Source: Morinoia aosen (lineage: Eukaryota; Arthropoda; Malacostraca; Amphipoda; Talitridae). Taken from it: a DNA stretch of 64,000 nt. The stretch spans positions 66,602,392 to 66,666,391 of the forward strand of contig CM059559.1 of NCBI GenBank assembly GCA_030386875.1. The letters are read 5' to 3'. The position numbers and the translations under genes were made by a program. The notes under the pieces are model-generated. The model was given only the letters and a program-made list of their open reading frames with translations. It did not search any database and had not been told where the DNA came from. This document shows, piece after piece, positions 53,778 to 64,000 of this stretch. Numbering within the stretch: position 1 is the stretch's first letter; every line of letters starts with the position of its first letter.

Positions 53778-55956
53778 ATGGGTAGAAAAAAGAACTTCGA
53801 GGATTTGCCTCAAAGGCAGAAGCGACGCCGTATTAAAATATCTATATTAGAGACTGGTAGAGTGCCTACTATCTGTGAAACTACTAGTAGTAATCTTTTT
53901 GCTAGTAGGAGTGATGGCCACTTTAGAAGTGGCCTTAAGCTGCATGCAAATGCAGAACAAAATATACAGCCAACTACTGAAACATATCAGAAAGAAAGTG
54001 ATATAGGAAGTGAATCTCCGCTTGAAATGATGGATCACAATGACTCATCAATACAAACTAGTAGAGCTGAGAGAGCTGCGTCTGAATCACAGGATTCATG
54101 TGAAAATTTTTATCTGAAAAGCGATGATGTACCAATTACCACATGCACCATCGACTGCGGAAATTTTCTGCGATCAAAATTTGAGAATTGCATAAATGAA
54201 GAAAAACAAGTTCCTCTCGCAGCTGTAGATAGATTATTAAATATGTTGGCTCCAAGGTACCTGGGCTTACCAGCTTCAGCGAAATCATTGTGCCAAAAAG
54301 TTGATGAATTTAATATAAAAGACATGGGTAATGGTGAATTTTCTTATTTTGAATGCTGGCGGTTTCAATTAGAAGCATATATTTTGCAAAATTATACGGT
54401 AAGAAGCAACAAAATATATTACACGTCAAAATTAACGTGGATCGGTTGCCTCATACTAATGCTTCAATTAGGTATAATGCATATCCAATTCTTTTACAAG
54501 TACTGGAAATTCCCAAACAAATATTCTGTGCAGCAATATATTGCACCAACAAGATATGTTCTAATCACATGCCGCCGACAAGAGAGTTTTTAGAACCATT
54601 TTATGAACGATTTTGCCTTAGAGCAACAATCAATGAGGAATAAGGGGTTTACTGTTAAGCTGGGACCTTTTGTGTGTGATGCTCCAATAAGAGTAGCTCT
54701 AAAAGAAATTGTTAGTCATAGCGGTTATTCAAGCTGTGAGCGCTGCACTCAACGCGGTCAGTATCATGATTGCACTGTTGTCTACCCTGAACTGGACTTT
54801 GATGAGAGGACAGATGAAAGTTTTGCCAGACGATAAGATAATAATCATCACATGGCATTGTTAAAATCTCCATTAGAACAATTTGGATGCAATATGGTTA
54901 GTGACTTTGTCATTGATTACATGCACTGTTGTCTACTTGGGACTATGAAAAGATTCTTGAGCAGACTCAAGAGCAGCAGAGCCAATCAAAAGAAAATGCA
55001 TATGAGTTCACAAGCAAAATTAAAATTCAATGAAAAGCTACTTCAATGTTCCGTGTATTTGCCAGATGATTTCTCAAGAAAATTAGAAGGGGGAATTGAA
55101 AAAAATGGTGCATTGGAAAGCAACAGAATTTCGGACATTTCTTTTATACTGTGGAACACTTGTTTTACGCAGCTCCAAAATTGTGAGTAAGGAGGTGTAC
55201 AATAGTTTCTTACATTTTTCTCTGGCCATGAAGTTACTTTTACTTGATGATCAGCAAAAAAATGTTGACGTGATTAAAAATCTTCTCCATGCATTTATTC
55301 AGAAAACAAGTTTATTTGGGAGAGGTTTCATCAGCTATAATGTTCATGCCATGATTCATCTTCCACAAGATTATATTAGATTTGGCAAACTCGAAAATGT
55401 ATCTACCTTTCCGTTTGAAACATACCTAGGCAATCACATAAAAAGTGCTGTAAGGTCTCGTTTTAAACCCCTGAGTCAAATCTCCAAACATGTTGCTCAT
55501 ACTAACTTCAACTGGAAACAACAGACTGAAAAGGAATATGTAAACTGTTGCAAAATATCCAACAAAGAGTGCCGTGGGAAAACACAAAATGAAAAGTGCT
55601 ACAAAAAGTTGAAAATTAAAAACAATTTGTGCCTGAAAATAAAATCTCACTCGGAAAGAAACAGTTGTGTACAATTGGCAGATGGTCGAATTGGATTTAT
55701 CATTAAAATCCACAAACTTGAAAATAATATAACATTACTGTTTACTCATTTTCTACACAAACTTGATTTTTTCACTGACCCTTTCCCGTCATCAAAAATT
55801 GGTATTTTCAAACTATCTAACTTAATAAATGATGCAACTTGGATATCTTTAGATGATATTGTATCAAAAATGGTAATTTTTCCTTATAAAATGATTGTCT
55901 TGCACAGGTTCTCATACACAGCACCTGAGCAAAACTGTTCACTTCAATATATTTAA
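53778..55956 (+). pseudogene. CACTA (EnSpm)-like transposase, frameshifted
   Basis: Begins at ATG 53778 with a basic N-terminus ('GRKKNFEDLPQRQKRRRIKI') and a Ser/Glu-rich stretch. Transposase homology follows: 'VPLAAVDRLLNMLAPRYLGL', then in a shifted frame (54400-54640) 'ILHVKINVDRLPHTNAS' and 'FCAAIYCTNKICSNHMPP', back in the first frame 'FVCDAPIRVALKEIVSHSGY', 'CERCTQRGQY' and 'FVIDYMHCCLLGTMKRFL' with a stop at 54834, then a third frame from about 55100 'HWKATEFRTFLLYCGTLVLR' and 'SYNVHAMIHLPQDYIRFG'. The CxxC and 'DYMH' motifs are typical of animal CACTA-like transposases. At least three frame changes make it a pseudogene. Family assignment is from memory of motifs. Confidence 0.7.
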
Positions 55957-55977
55957 TACCTAGCAATAAGTACAGTC

Positions 55978-56115
55978 ATGAACATCGACAAGAAAAATAT
56001 GAAAAAATTCTGTGGCGTTCAGTTTTCTGTCAATAGTCATGAAGTCGTGCTTCGAGAGTGGCTCAAGAAAAAAATGACGAAGTGTCTCTGGCCAAAAAAT
56101 AATGATGTTCAAGAA
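55978..56115 (+). CDS. Candidate exon of the second gene of the CACTA-like element
   Basis: Forty-six codons from ATG 55978 end at a good donor (gaa/gtaaga). The product includes 'CGVQFSVNSHEVVLREWL' and 'KCLWPKNN', reminiscent of the N-termini of DUF4806-type proteins often linked to these transposases. It lies just 20 bp beyond the transposase. Its phase does not match the next candidate exon, so either an exon is missed or the gene is damaged. Confidence 0.4.
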
Positions 56116-56927
56116 GTAAGACGGCGCGCACCTGGAGGACTGGCAGCAGATGACAGCTGAGTACTTATCCCCATTAAACTACTGACTAATGGTCATTAAT
56201 CATTAAACTAATGATTTTTGTTGCACATTCATAGACCTGAGTGATTTTTATATTTATGGAATGCCTATTTTAAAAATATACCACTGACGTTATGCATAAT
56301 GTAACTATCCCATGGGTTATGAGTAAAGTTCTAAAAAACATGTTTTTTCTTGTTTTTGGTTTATATTCTAATGAAAAATGTTTTTTATCCGTTTTTTGTT
56401 TGTTTTTCATCAGTTTTTTGTTGTTTTTACTTGTTTTTTATTAGGATTGGGGTTTATCAAATAAATTAATTACTGTTCATAATTCTGAACGTATAAACAA
56501 ATAACAACTAATGTATTATTATTGAAATACCTCAATGATATAATTTATTATCAATGAAAGAAAGAAAAAGGGCATGAATAAAGGAAAGAAAAAAAGAAAG
56601 AAAAAAGGCCTGTACGTAAACTACCGGACACAGTTGCAAGGACTATGACAAAAACTTTGCAATTGGCCCTTGAGATGACTCAAGTCACTCACATGAAAAT
56701 CTGTATGGGCCCAAGTTCCAAAAAACTTACCAATCATCTTGCCCATAAACCTCTCAAAATTTCAACTATTATTCATAATCTTGTCAAAATATTGTTGTGT
56801 CAGAAGGTGAGCGGCAGGTGGGACAGGCCGTCAGGTTTATCAGGAGCAGGCTCTTCAAACACTTCTAGTATTTAGTACACACATTTGTGTTTATCAGAGA
56901 AAATGTAACTGTCGTTTTGTTTCACAG
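56116..56927. other. Intron-like stretch
   Basis: AT-rich, with poly-T (56340-56450) and an A/G-rich run (56555-56605). An open segment near 56645-56870 has no recognisable product. It ends with a pyrimidine tract and CAG at 56925-56927. Confidence 0.4.
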
Positions 56928-57084
56928 AAACGTTTGCTGGATGTGAGAAGAAGCTGTATGCAGCTTCAGAAACTGACGGATACACAAGCACAAACTGTGT
57001 TTCATCTACAGAGGAGATTCGCAGTAGAATACGTACACCGTCACCGCTTCTTCCTCGCTGCAATGCCATGCTGTCTGAAAAGAG
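56928..57084 (+). CDS. Candidate internal exon of the CACTA-associated gene
   Basis: Bounded by ttgtttcacag before 56928 and gtaaca after 57084. In the frame that joins the next exon it reads 'FAGCEKKLYAASETDGYTS' and 'RIRTPSPLLPRCNAML', Ser/Thr-rich and open throughout; a second frame is open too. No known domain. Exon status rests on splice signals and frame continuity into 57967. Confidence 0.4.
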
Positions 57085-57966
57085 GTAACAGCTAGCTACC
57101 TATATATTTTGATTGGATTATATCAATGAACATTAGCTGCATTACTATCTGCATAATCATTGGAAATCATGCTTGAAATTATTGAACTTATTTATCATGC
57201 CCCGCTATGAACCGTTCAGATTTTGCCTGATTTTTTAGGTTCTTCTGTTTGGGTTTGGCTGTTTTTTATTGTCTGTTTATCTGTCTGTCAAATGTAACGC
57301 TCTTTTTTCTTAATTCACTCCACAGTTTTACTCTGGTCTCATCGAAAGTTGCTTTAATCGATGTGTCTCAACATTCCCGACAGGGTAGTTGTAGTGGATT
57401 TTTCTGTCCATAATTTTGATTTAACTTCATCAAAAACGATATCAATTCATTTTGCCTCATCTTGGATGTGTGAAACAATTTTCATATTTGAGTTAGCCCT
57501 ATTTCCACCCCCAAAAATGTAAAATTCCCCAGGTTTGTTTTGATTTTGCCGTAAGTGGTATAAATCAATTTATCCTGTCAATTTCTAAAAATGAATGGTG
57601 ACAATTTATGAATTTGACCATCCCTTACTCCTACATTTCGAATGGGAACTCATCTCCCTACCCATCCATAGTTAAAAAAATAGTTTTACGTTCATCTACT
57701 TTGTAATTTTACTCCTATTTCATCAATAAAGGTATTAATGATTTCTCTTGCTATTCCAAATATGGAAACTGTAGTAGCAATTTGAATTTTGGATTTGTAT
57801 TGACGTGTCACCATTTCTATGCTCACCATTTGAACTTCGAACTATTCCAGTTCCACGTGAAATTAAACCCATCTGCAGTTTCAGCATGACTGCGGGTCTA
57901 GTTATCCCGTGTTTCAACAAAAATGGAAATGCTATACGTGATTCTAATGTCGATGTGTTTGAGCAG

Positions 57967-58189
57967 GTGTAAAAAGGCTCTTGATGGCCAGGAATTCTCA
58001 GCTGAATTGTCACAACTGAAACAAGTTCAGGAAAAAAATTCTAAGAAATTGGACAAGATTCTCTTCATGCTTCATCAGGAAAAATTGTCCAAAGCATCTG
58101 CAAAGGAGTACTTATCATGTAGCACAGGGCTACCTCCACCAGCTGAGACTCTTGATCAACTGGACGTTCTTCTTCAGACTCCAACACTC
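57967..58189 (+). CDS. Candidate exon of the CACTA-associated gene, helical
   Basis: Between an acceptor (tttgagcag) and a strong donor (ctc/gtaagt at 58190). It encodes an amphipathic helical stretch ('SAELSQLKQVQEKNSKKLDK') and then 'GLPPPAETLDQLDVLLQTP'. A coiled coil followed by a Pro-rich turn and 'L..LD.LL' is the layout seen just before the DUF4806 domain. The domain itself is not found downstream in the window. Phase is compatible with the exon at 56928-57084. Confidence 0.45.
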
Positions 58190-59499
58190 GTAAGTTAATT
58201 GATTTGAAAAACAGTTCCTAAGGTATGAGGTATGATCATACCACAATTTAATCGAAATCACTTCCAGATCTGTATTGTGCACGGTGAACTCGAAACATAT
58301 TTCTTCTGAGCAGGGTGTCTACTAGGTAGTAAAGTAGTATAAAGTAGTACAATTTAGAAAGTAGCAAACACTAGTAAAATTTGCCTAAGGGCAGTAAAAA
58401 AATTGTTAAGTGGAATAATTCTCTGAAATTTTAAAGTAATGTTACATATTTATTTAGCGTATAAGGATTTGTTTTACTTTATTTTAGCCATAATCAGAAA
58501 ATTTGCCCTGATTTTTGGGAAATATTCCTGTAGAGTGGGGTGTAGTTTTAGGATTGGAGCACACAAAATAGAAAAAAGTTTCAAAATTTTTGCGAACAGT
58601 AAAAACAGTTCACTTTTTCTTCTCATTCCGTTTGATCTGAAAATCTGGTTGTTTTGTGATCAAGTTTCATTTGAGCTATTTTATCATTAACATATTATTG
58701 AGAGAAAACAATAATACTCCCACAATAATAAAATAATAACAATTATACTCCCAATTATTATAAACAAATTATATTATATAACAAATATGACAAATGACGT
58801 TATTTGTCATATTTGTACAATTGTCATGAAGATATACGTAAATGATGCGTAAATCAGCACCTTGAGTTGCAATCATTCCTTGCTTTGCGGCATACTCAGG
58901 CACTCCTCCCAAGACCGAGAGGGGAATTCTGTCAAAACGAAAAATTCAAGAAGATTCCTGGGAAGAAAACAGACAGACACACTGGTTCCTAATACCACTG
59001 GTTCCAAACTGGTTCCTAATACCACACTAATACCACTGGTTCCAAACTTTTGGCTATATTTAAATTTTTCCCTTTTCTATCTTTATTATTATTGTTGCTG
59101 TTATTATGATAATATAACTCGTTCGATATCTACTTCTTTGTTGTTGTTATTAATATTGCGACATATTTGTTTTCATTTTCCTTTAAACTACGACGGAAAT
59201 GCTGAGCAAACATTTTTTATGATTTGCGATTTACAAGATGTAAATAAATTCACTTGTCTGTAGAACATCACCATTTTCATATATTCTGTCATCGAAGTTC
59301 ATCCGAACCATTTTTTAATTAAACTATTTTAAAATATAGTGAACTAATTTACCTTTTCATTCCTATATGTCATCAATCGCAACTGTTCAATGCAGTTTTA
59401 ATAAAGTTAGATTAATGATCCCCACTCATTTCTGTAAGAGCGTAAACTCCAACGCTGAAGTCGGGCACCACGTTTTGCTCACTTGCTCGTGTCTTCCAG
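58190..59499. other. Non-coding stretch before the homeobox exon
   Basis: Contains the hairpin at 58781-58816, a small tandem repeat (58981-59048, 'taccactggttcc') and a TTA-rich microsatellite near 59085. An ORF at 58862-59263 looks like chance. Confidence 0.45.
58781..58816. repeat. Perfect inverted repeat, 15-bp arms
   Basis: acaaatatgacaaat (58781-58795) and its inverse (58802-58816) enclose a 6-base loop. Confidence 0.85.
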
Positions 59500-59603
59500 C
59501 GCCTCGGCCCAGTGGGCGCCGGTCACGCAAGCCGGGGGCAGACCGCAAGCCGAGGCAGGCCTACAGCGCAAAGCAGCTCGAGCGACTAGAGGCCGAGTTT
59601 AAG
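59500..59603 (+). CDS. Homeobox exon: N-terminal arm and helix 1 of a homeodomain
   Basis: This exon would encode part of a homeodomain transcription factor. It is bounded by a good acceptor (gtcttccag before 59500) and a consensus donor (aag/gtgagt at 59604). It is about two-thirds GC in an AT-rich region. The product contains 'RKPGADRKPRQAYSAK' followed by 'QLERLEAEFK'. Numbering from the invariant residues, Arg5, Tyr8, Leu16 and Phe20 of a homeodomain are all in place, and the exon ends after residue 21. The basic, Pro/Arg-rich stretch before it fits the region upstream of a homeodomain. It looks like an ANTP/NK-like class member, but I will not name the gene. Helices 2-3 (WFQNRR) are not in the remaining 4.4 kb, so the next exon lies outside or the gene is broken. 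Confidence 0.8.
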
Positions 59604-62600
59604 GTGAGTTCCAGCCTTCAGATTCGAGCTGCAGCTTTGCTAGGGAAACTGCTCCAATATAAGCGATAAATTATAGCCCTTTAACTCCCCAAAGGACTAT
59701 TTGGTTTTCATTCGTAAACAGCCTTTTTGGCATTTTTGTTATATTCCTCTCGTAATGCAACCTTTGAAGTTCACGGTGGGCCGATTGGCAGTCCTTTCCT
59801 GATTCTGATGTCTACGAGAACCTGATCCTATCCAGTCTAATGACGGTTGCTGTGATAACGGTAATATTAATTATAAAAATGCTGACGTTTAAGGTTAAAT
59901 GAGTTTACTTCTTCGGTCAATGGATTCGAGCTGTCACTTTGTTTGTTGTTTCTACTCGTATTTGCGTAACAACAAGTTTGATATGGGCTTACTCACATGA
60001 ACTTCATAATAAGACCTGTAACTTCATGAGCAAAGATAGTGAAATTTCTTGCTACAAGTTAAAGGGGTTTCGCTGATTGAGTTCGTCAAGTAAAAGAGTT
60101 GTGTCGTTCAGTAAATTGGCATGGGTTCATCGTTGATACGTTTCTTAGATGAGGTCGTCGCTTTTACGGAACGTGAAAGTGTAAAAATAGTTTTATCGTC
60201 AGCTACCGGGACGTTTTTATTATGTATTTACTCGCAGGAGTAGTCAGAATACAATGCAAGAGGTAGAATAGAGCATCAAACTAATTTCTTTGAATAATTA
60301 TTAATCTAAGTATTGTATAACTCCTCAAATTTATCTTGTGGTTTCATTTCTGTTGATTTATTTTAAGAAATATTAATTCCCTCTGACATTTTTGAGGTTT
60401 GTGCATTGTCTAACCATAGGTTTAACAAGTAAAATACTTAAGTTCAAGTAAAATGAGCCGGTCATAGATCTTTCGAAAAACAAGGCACAAGAAATTAAAT
60501 TTGAAAACTTTGAAATCCCTGTATTGTAATTCAAGCGTCAGATTGCAATTTTTAAAAAATTGAGGGAATAATCCTCGATGTGTTCTTCCCGAATTGCACC
60601 CACGAGCGTTGACCAGGATTGTCTAAACTAGGATCGATACAAAGATATACAAAAATGAACAAACAAGAAGGCGCAGATCCTTGAGAGCATAAAAATGAAA
60701 AATATCGGCAAGAGTGACTTTAGTTTAATCCATTTACCCATTACCAATGGGTCGGAACAACTTTGAAAAATATCGAATAGCCGACCTCCAGAAAAAAAGC
60801 TGCTAGTATTAGAAATGCGTCAGCTTAAACACAAGATATGTGAAGCAGAGCCGTGTTGTTCGTTTAAGTTATCAGAAGGTCAACACTCCGGTAAAAACGA
60901 TTGAGAAATATTTTTGAACTCAGAAAAACAACTTACATGCACAAGAAACCAGTTCCTTCCATGGTGTAAGCTACCATAACTAAAACACAAAATTATCGCC
61001 TCAGTTTTGTAACACAGAAACGGAAGTGACCTGGTCTTCGTACATTGAAAATGTTCTGGTTCCCGTATAAGTCGTCGTATCAAAAGAAAAACCACTTAAG
61101 AAAATTTTCTTTCTGAAGACAGGTTCGTTGAAATGCACAGATGCCGCAAGATTTGTTGCCATAACCTTACTGCTTGAAAACTGATGAAGAATTTTAATTT
61201 TTTCACTCTCATCTCTTGGTTTGAACAGTATATATACATATGCGTTTGCATTATCCACGAATTCAAAACCTGTTCATCATCACACACCTGTCAGTGTTGC
61301 CAAGCGAGTAACCTAACTTCGAGCGTGAGTTCAAGTTCTGCTAAAAACTTTTAAGAAACCAGTATCTCGTACTCCAGCTTGCAATTCGTGTGAAATGCGT
61401 CTAAAAATAATAAAAAAAAATTCAAAAAATAATATTAAACACAATAAATATCAAATGTTCATTTTCTCTGCAGTATTACCAGTCCACATCATCAAATTAG
61501 TCTTGGGCATGTAATTGATGCAAGAGTTTTCGAAGAACAATTTTTCAGGCAATATTGTTGACTATCAGAAACACAAAATATCCTTTGTTCCTTCATCTTT
61601 TACTGACATATGAGACCTCATGAGGTTATATCTAATTGTAAAAATTGAAAGTATTTTTACTTCTGTCTATAAAACCTCCTACGTAGCATTGAAGGCTGCT
61701 CATCATCTACCGCGTGTAAAACGTGCAGAGATTATTCTAATGTTATATCATTGTTCAGAATGACCTTGAGCGTGCGACCATTGCGGTCCATACGCTGGTT
61801 ATATCTTTAGAATAAAAAGATTACTTGCCATAGCTGAACTGACTGTTTATTAACACAGGATTTTTCGAAACTCTTTTATGAAATTATTAGTCGTAGCTGC
61901 CAATAATGTAATATTAAATCCAAATGGATATTTATTTTTGTGTCGCGACTTCTCGTGCTCAAGAGAGGTCCAGATTCACACCTCGCCAAGTCATAAAACG
62001 CCCTCCGCCTTCGTTTGCGTTGTCGGCGTCTTCAAAAAGGAATGTTTAAGGTGCAAACTCATTAGTTGCCTTCTTCAAAACCAAGTATGCTAAGTTGGAA
62101 GACAGGATTTATACTTTTCGTAAAATTTTATTCAATATCCTGCCGTATTACTATGACATATATCATGTCACTTACATCTTAACTGTAACTGAATAACAGC
62201 TATTTTTGTCGCCAGCAGCCAGCGCCGAATTTTTTTTTATTCGGTTACTTGATTTTACTAATGTAAAGCCTAGACCCTACGTCCAAACTTGCCTTAAAAC
62301 AGGCTGACTGCTTGCTTCTTTTCTAATATCTGGTGCACCTTACATCCAGTCTCGCCCGCGGCTCTCAAGCGCCGATCGCGAGCGCAGTGATTCAGTCGAT
62401 GAGGTCTCCTGTTATAATTTGAGCAGGGCACACTTTTCTTCCTGCTGCTGGTGACATGCTTCAAATTTGGGAGGTTCATGGGCTATATTTCATTGTATAC
62501 CTGACGATGCTACTTGGGTGTGTTCAAAAATAATTGTACAATAACAGGGTAATAGTGAATTTAATAGCAGGAATAAATATCTATAACTAAATTGATATAC

Positions 62601-62903
62601 TGTATGTTAAATTAAACTAGGATATACAAGTTTTCCATCTTATGAAACTCGTATATTTCTTAACATTTTGTTGTCATAAACACAATTATTCATTGGACTT
62701 TGTCATGGCAGTCATAGCTGAGAGTAATTTCGACTACTGCTCCAACTTGATAGTTTTGAGTGTGCAGTTATCTGCACTTAAACAGGGTCATTCTTAATAA
62801 AAGCAGAACACAAAACGAGACAGCACTTTTCCAAAAATGAACCTGACAAGCGAGTTTCTTTTATTCTAAAAGGAAATAAATTGAGCGCTTTTCAAGACAA
62901 GAA
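59604..62903 (+). other. Presumed intron or intergenic DNA downstream of the homeobox exon
   Basis: No transposon hallmark and no convincing exon. A slightly GC-richer patch at 62340-62400 has no supported coding role. If the gene is intact this is the start of an intron longer than 4.4 kb. Confidence 0.45.
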
Positions 62904-62967
62904 ATCAATTTACACCCACGGGGGAAGTCGTGATCGATCACGACTTCCTCCGTGGGTGTAAATTGAT
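62904..62967. repeat. 64-bp palindrome without spacer
   Basis: Arms of 32 bp (62904-62935 and 62936-62967) with a single mismatch; the centre is gtgatcgatcac. Confidence 0.95.
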
Positions 62968-62979
62968 TCACTCATATAA

Positions 62980-63011
62980 ACATTATAAGTGATAATTATC
63001 ACTTATAATGT
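62980..63011. repeat. 32-bp perfect palindrome
   Basis: acattataagtgataa followed directly by its inverse. Confidence 0.95.
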
Positions 63012-63050
63012 GTCAGTTCAACAAAATCTGAAATAAAAGGCGGTTAAATA

Positions 63051-63088
63051 AACCACCCTTTATACTATATGATTTACAAAGGGTGGTT
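63051..63088. repeat. Hairpin with 11-bp stem and 16-base loop
   Basis: aaccacccttt (63051-63061) pairs with aaagggtggtt (63078-63088). Confidence 0.9.
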
Positions 63089-64000
63089 ACAGTTAGCAAC
63101 TAGTTGGAGTTTGTCAGTACGCGAAATGAGTCACGCTCTAAGCCAAGCACGATGTGCTGCGTCATCTTGCTGCTCAACTTTATTGCTGCGTTAAGTTGCA
63201 GCTGATGTGGCTTAGAGAAATTAACGGTATTGGTCTCAAAAGCACCATTAGTGACGTCTAAATGAAGCTCTCCTTATTGTAACGAAATTACAGCGTTAGA
63301 TTATGAATCCGAGATGATCCCATGAAGAGTTTCATTTAGACTGACAAAATTTAATAACGAGATCTATTTCGTTCTCGCTATCAAAAGAAACCTCAGAACA
63401 CAGAAGAGCAGATCGCGCATTTGTATTATCACTTTGACTGCAATTGGTTAAACTGTAATTTAATATTCAACTCAAATTTAAAGTCAATTGTTATAAGCGT
63501 TCTTGAAAATTGTAAACATTATCTGAATCATGCCTTAATTTAACTTTAATAAAGCATTAATGAAAATTGAATTTGTGATCACTGATCGATCAGCATCTTT
63601 TTGAAAATCCCTTCCGTGGCCACCGGTGGCGCACGTAGCGACCAGATTGTTAATATCATATTCATGAGAAATTTATGAAGCCCTTGACTGCAACTCGGTG
63701 CTTTTGTTCGTTATAAGTGTAGTTTATACGATGCAAATTTTCTGCTAAATTAACCGTAGTGGGTTCTGTTACTTCTATGATAGGAAACATGTAATAGACT
63801 GTCGAGAAAACATCTGATTTTTTCTTAATACTTGACCCGTAACATACGCCTCTGCAATATATTTTCTGCCAGTGATAAAGAAGTGAAAGTACACTGTATG
63901 ATTGAGCAAAGGAATTTTTGTTGATTTTTTTGTTAAGCTTATCCAGAGAGTTATGGAGTTGAGGAAATATTTTAATATTTTGGCCCCACAACTATGTAGC
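63089..64000. other. Right end of window, nothing recognisable
   Basis: AT-rich; a 109-codon minus-strand frame at 63662-63991 has no recognisable domain. Confidence 0.4.

Noticed and set aside
58862-59263. 133-codon frame as a gene
   Set aside because: It includes a local tandem repeat and a TTA-rich microsatellite, with no domain or splice support.
62294-62479. GC-richer patch as a second homeobox-gene exon
   Set aside because: No homeodomain residues and no convincing splice pair.

Overview
This is a eukaryotic, almost certainly arthropod, nuclear window. It is AT-rich, has no operons, and is built mainly of transposable elements inserted into one another. I recognise BEL/Pao and another LTR retroelement, Penelope-like elements (PLEs), piggyBac, P, Tc1, mariner, hAT, a Helitron-type helicase, a CACTA-like transposase and long foldback elements. 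BEL/Pao is known only from animals, and this mix is typical of large insect, chelicerate or crustacean genomes. The only sequence that looks like a conserved host gene is one GC-rich homeobox exon at 59500-59603.

Layout. 1-4917: internal region and 1.6-kb LTR of a non-coding LTR element (element B, + strand). 5253-13127: BEL/Pao element with gag and pol; its reverse transcriptase is split by a piggyBac element (7960-10239) with an intact 579-residue transposase. 14017-16667: foldback element with a 9-bp target duplication, carrying an inverted pair of PLE 3' ends, one of which is interrupted by a SINE-like insert. 17158-30218: a second non-coding LTR element (element A, - strand), with 1.8-kb LTRs and 4.9 kb inside. 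Its 5' LTR holds a tandem PLE (25041-29628) with a full 838-codon RT/GIY-YIG protein and hammerhead-ribozyme-like motifs. 30768-32106: foldback copies centred on YY1-like motifs, one containing a 311-bp hAT MITE. 32283-37294: two THAP-domain N-termini and a decayed P-element transposase. 37700-38230: mariner fragment. 38700-46120: Helitron-type helicase pseudogene, split by a Tc1 element, itself split by an unclassified 4.7-kb element with TACCCTAG repeats, which holds a hAT and another TIR element. 48831-51401: a second inverted PLE pair. 53670-58189: CACTA-like transposase pseudogene and downstream exons. 59500-59603: homeobox exon. 62904-63088: three adjacent palindromes.

How it fits together: target-site duplications and reading-frame continuity give relative insertion ages. 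piggyBac is younger than BEL, the PLE tandem is younger than element A, and the Helitron region is nested four deep. Element A's LTR carries CCAAT and TATA signals pointing into the truncated PLE copy, so that copy has an LTR-derived in-frame leader. I saw no convincing rRNA, tRNA, CRISPR or prokaryotic feature. ORF starts are approximate where the first codon is not ATG.
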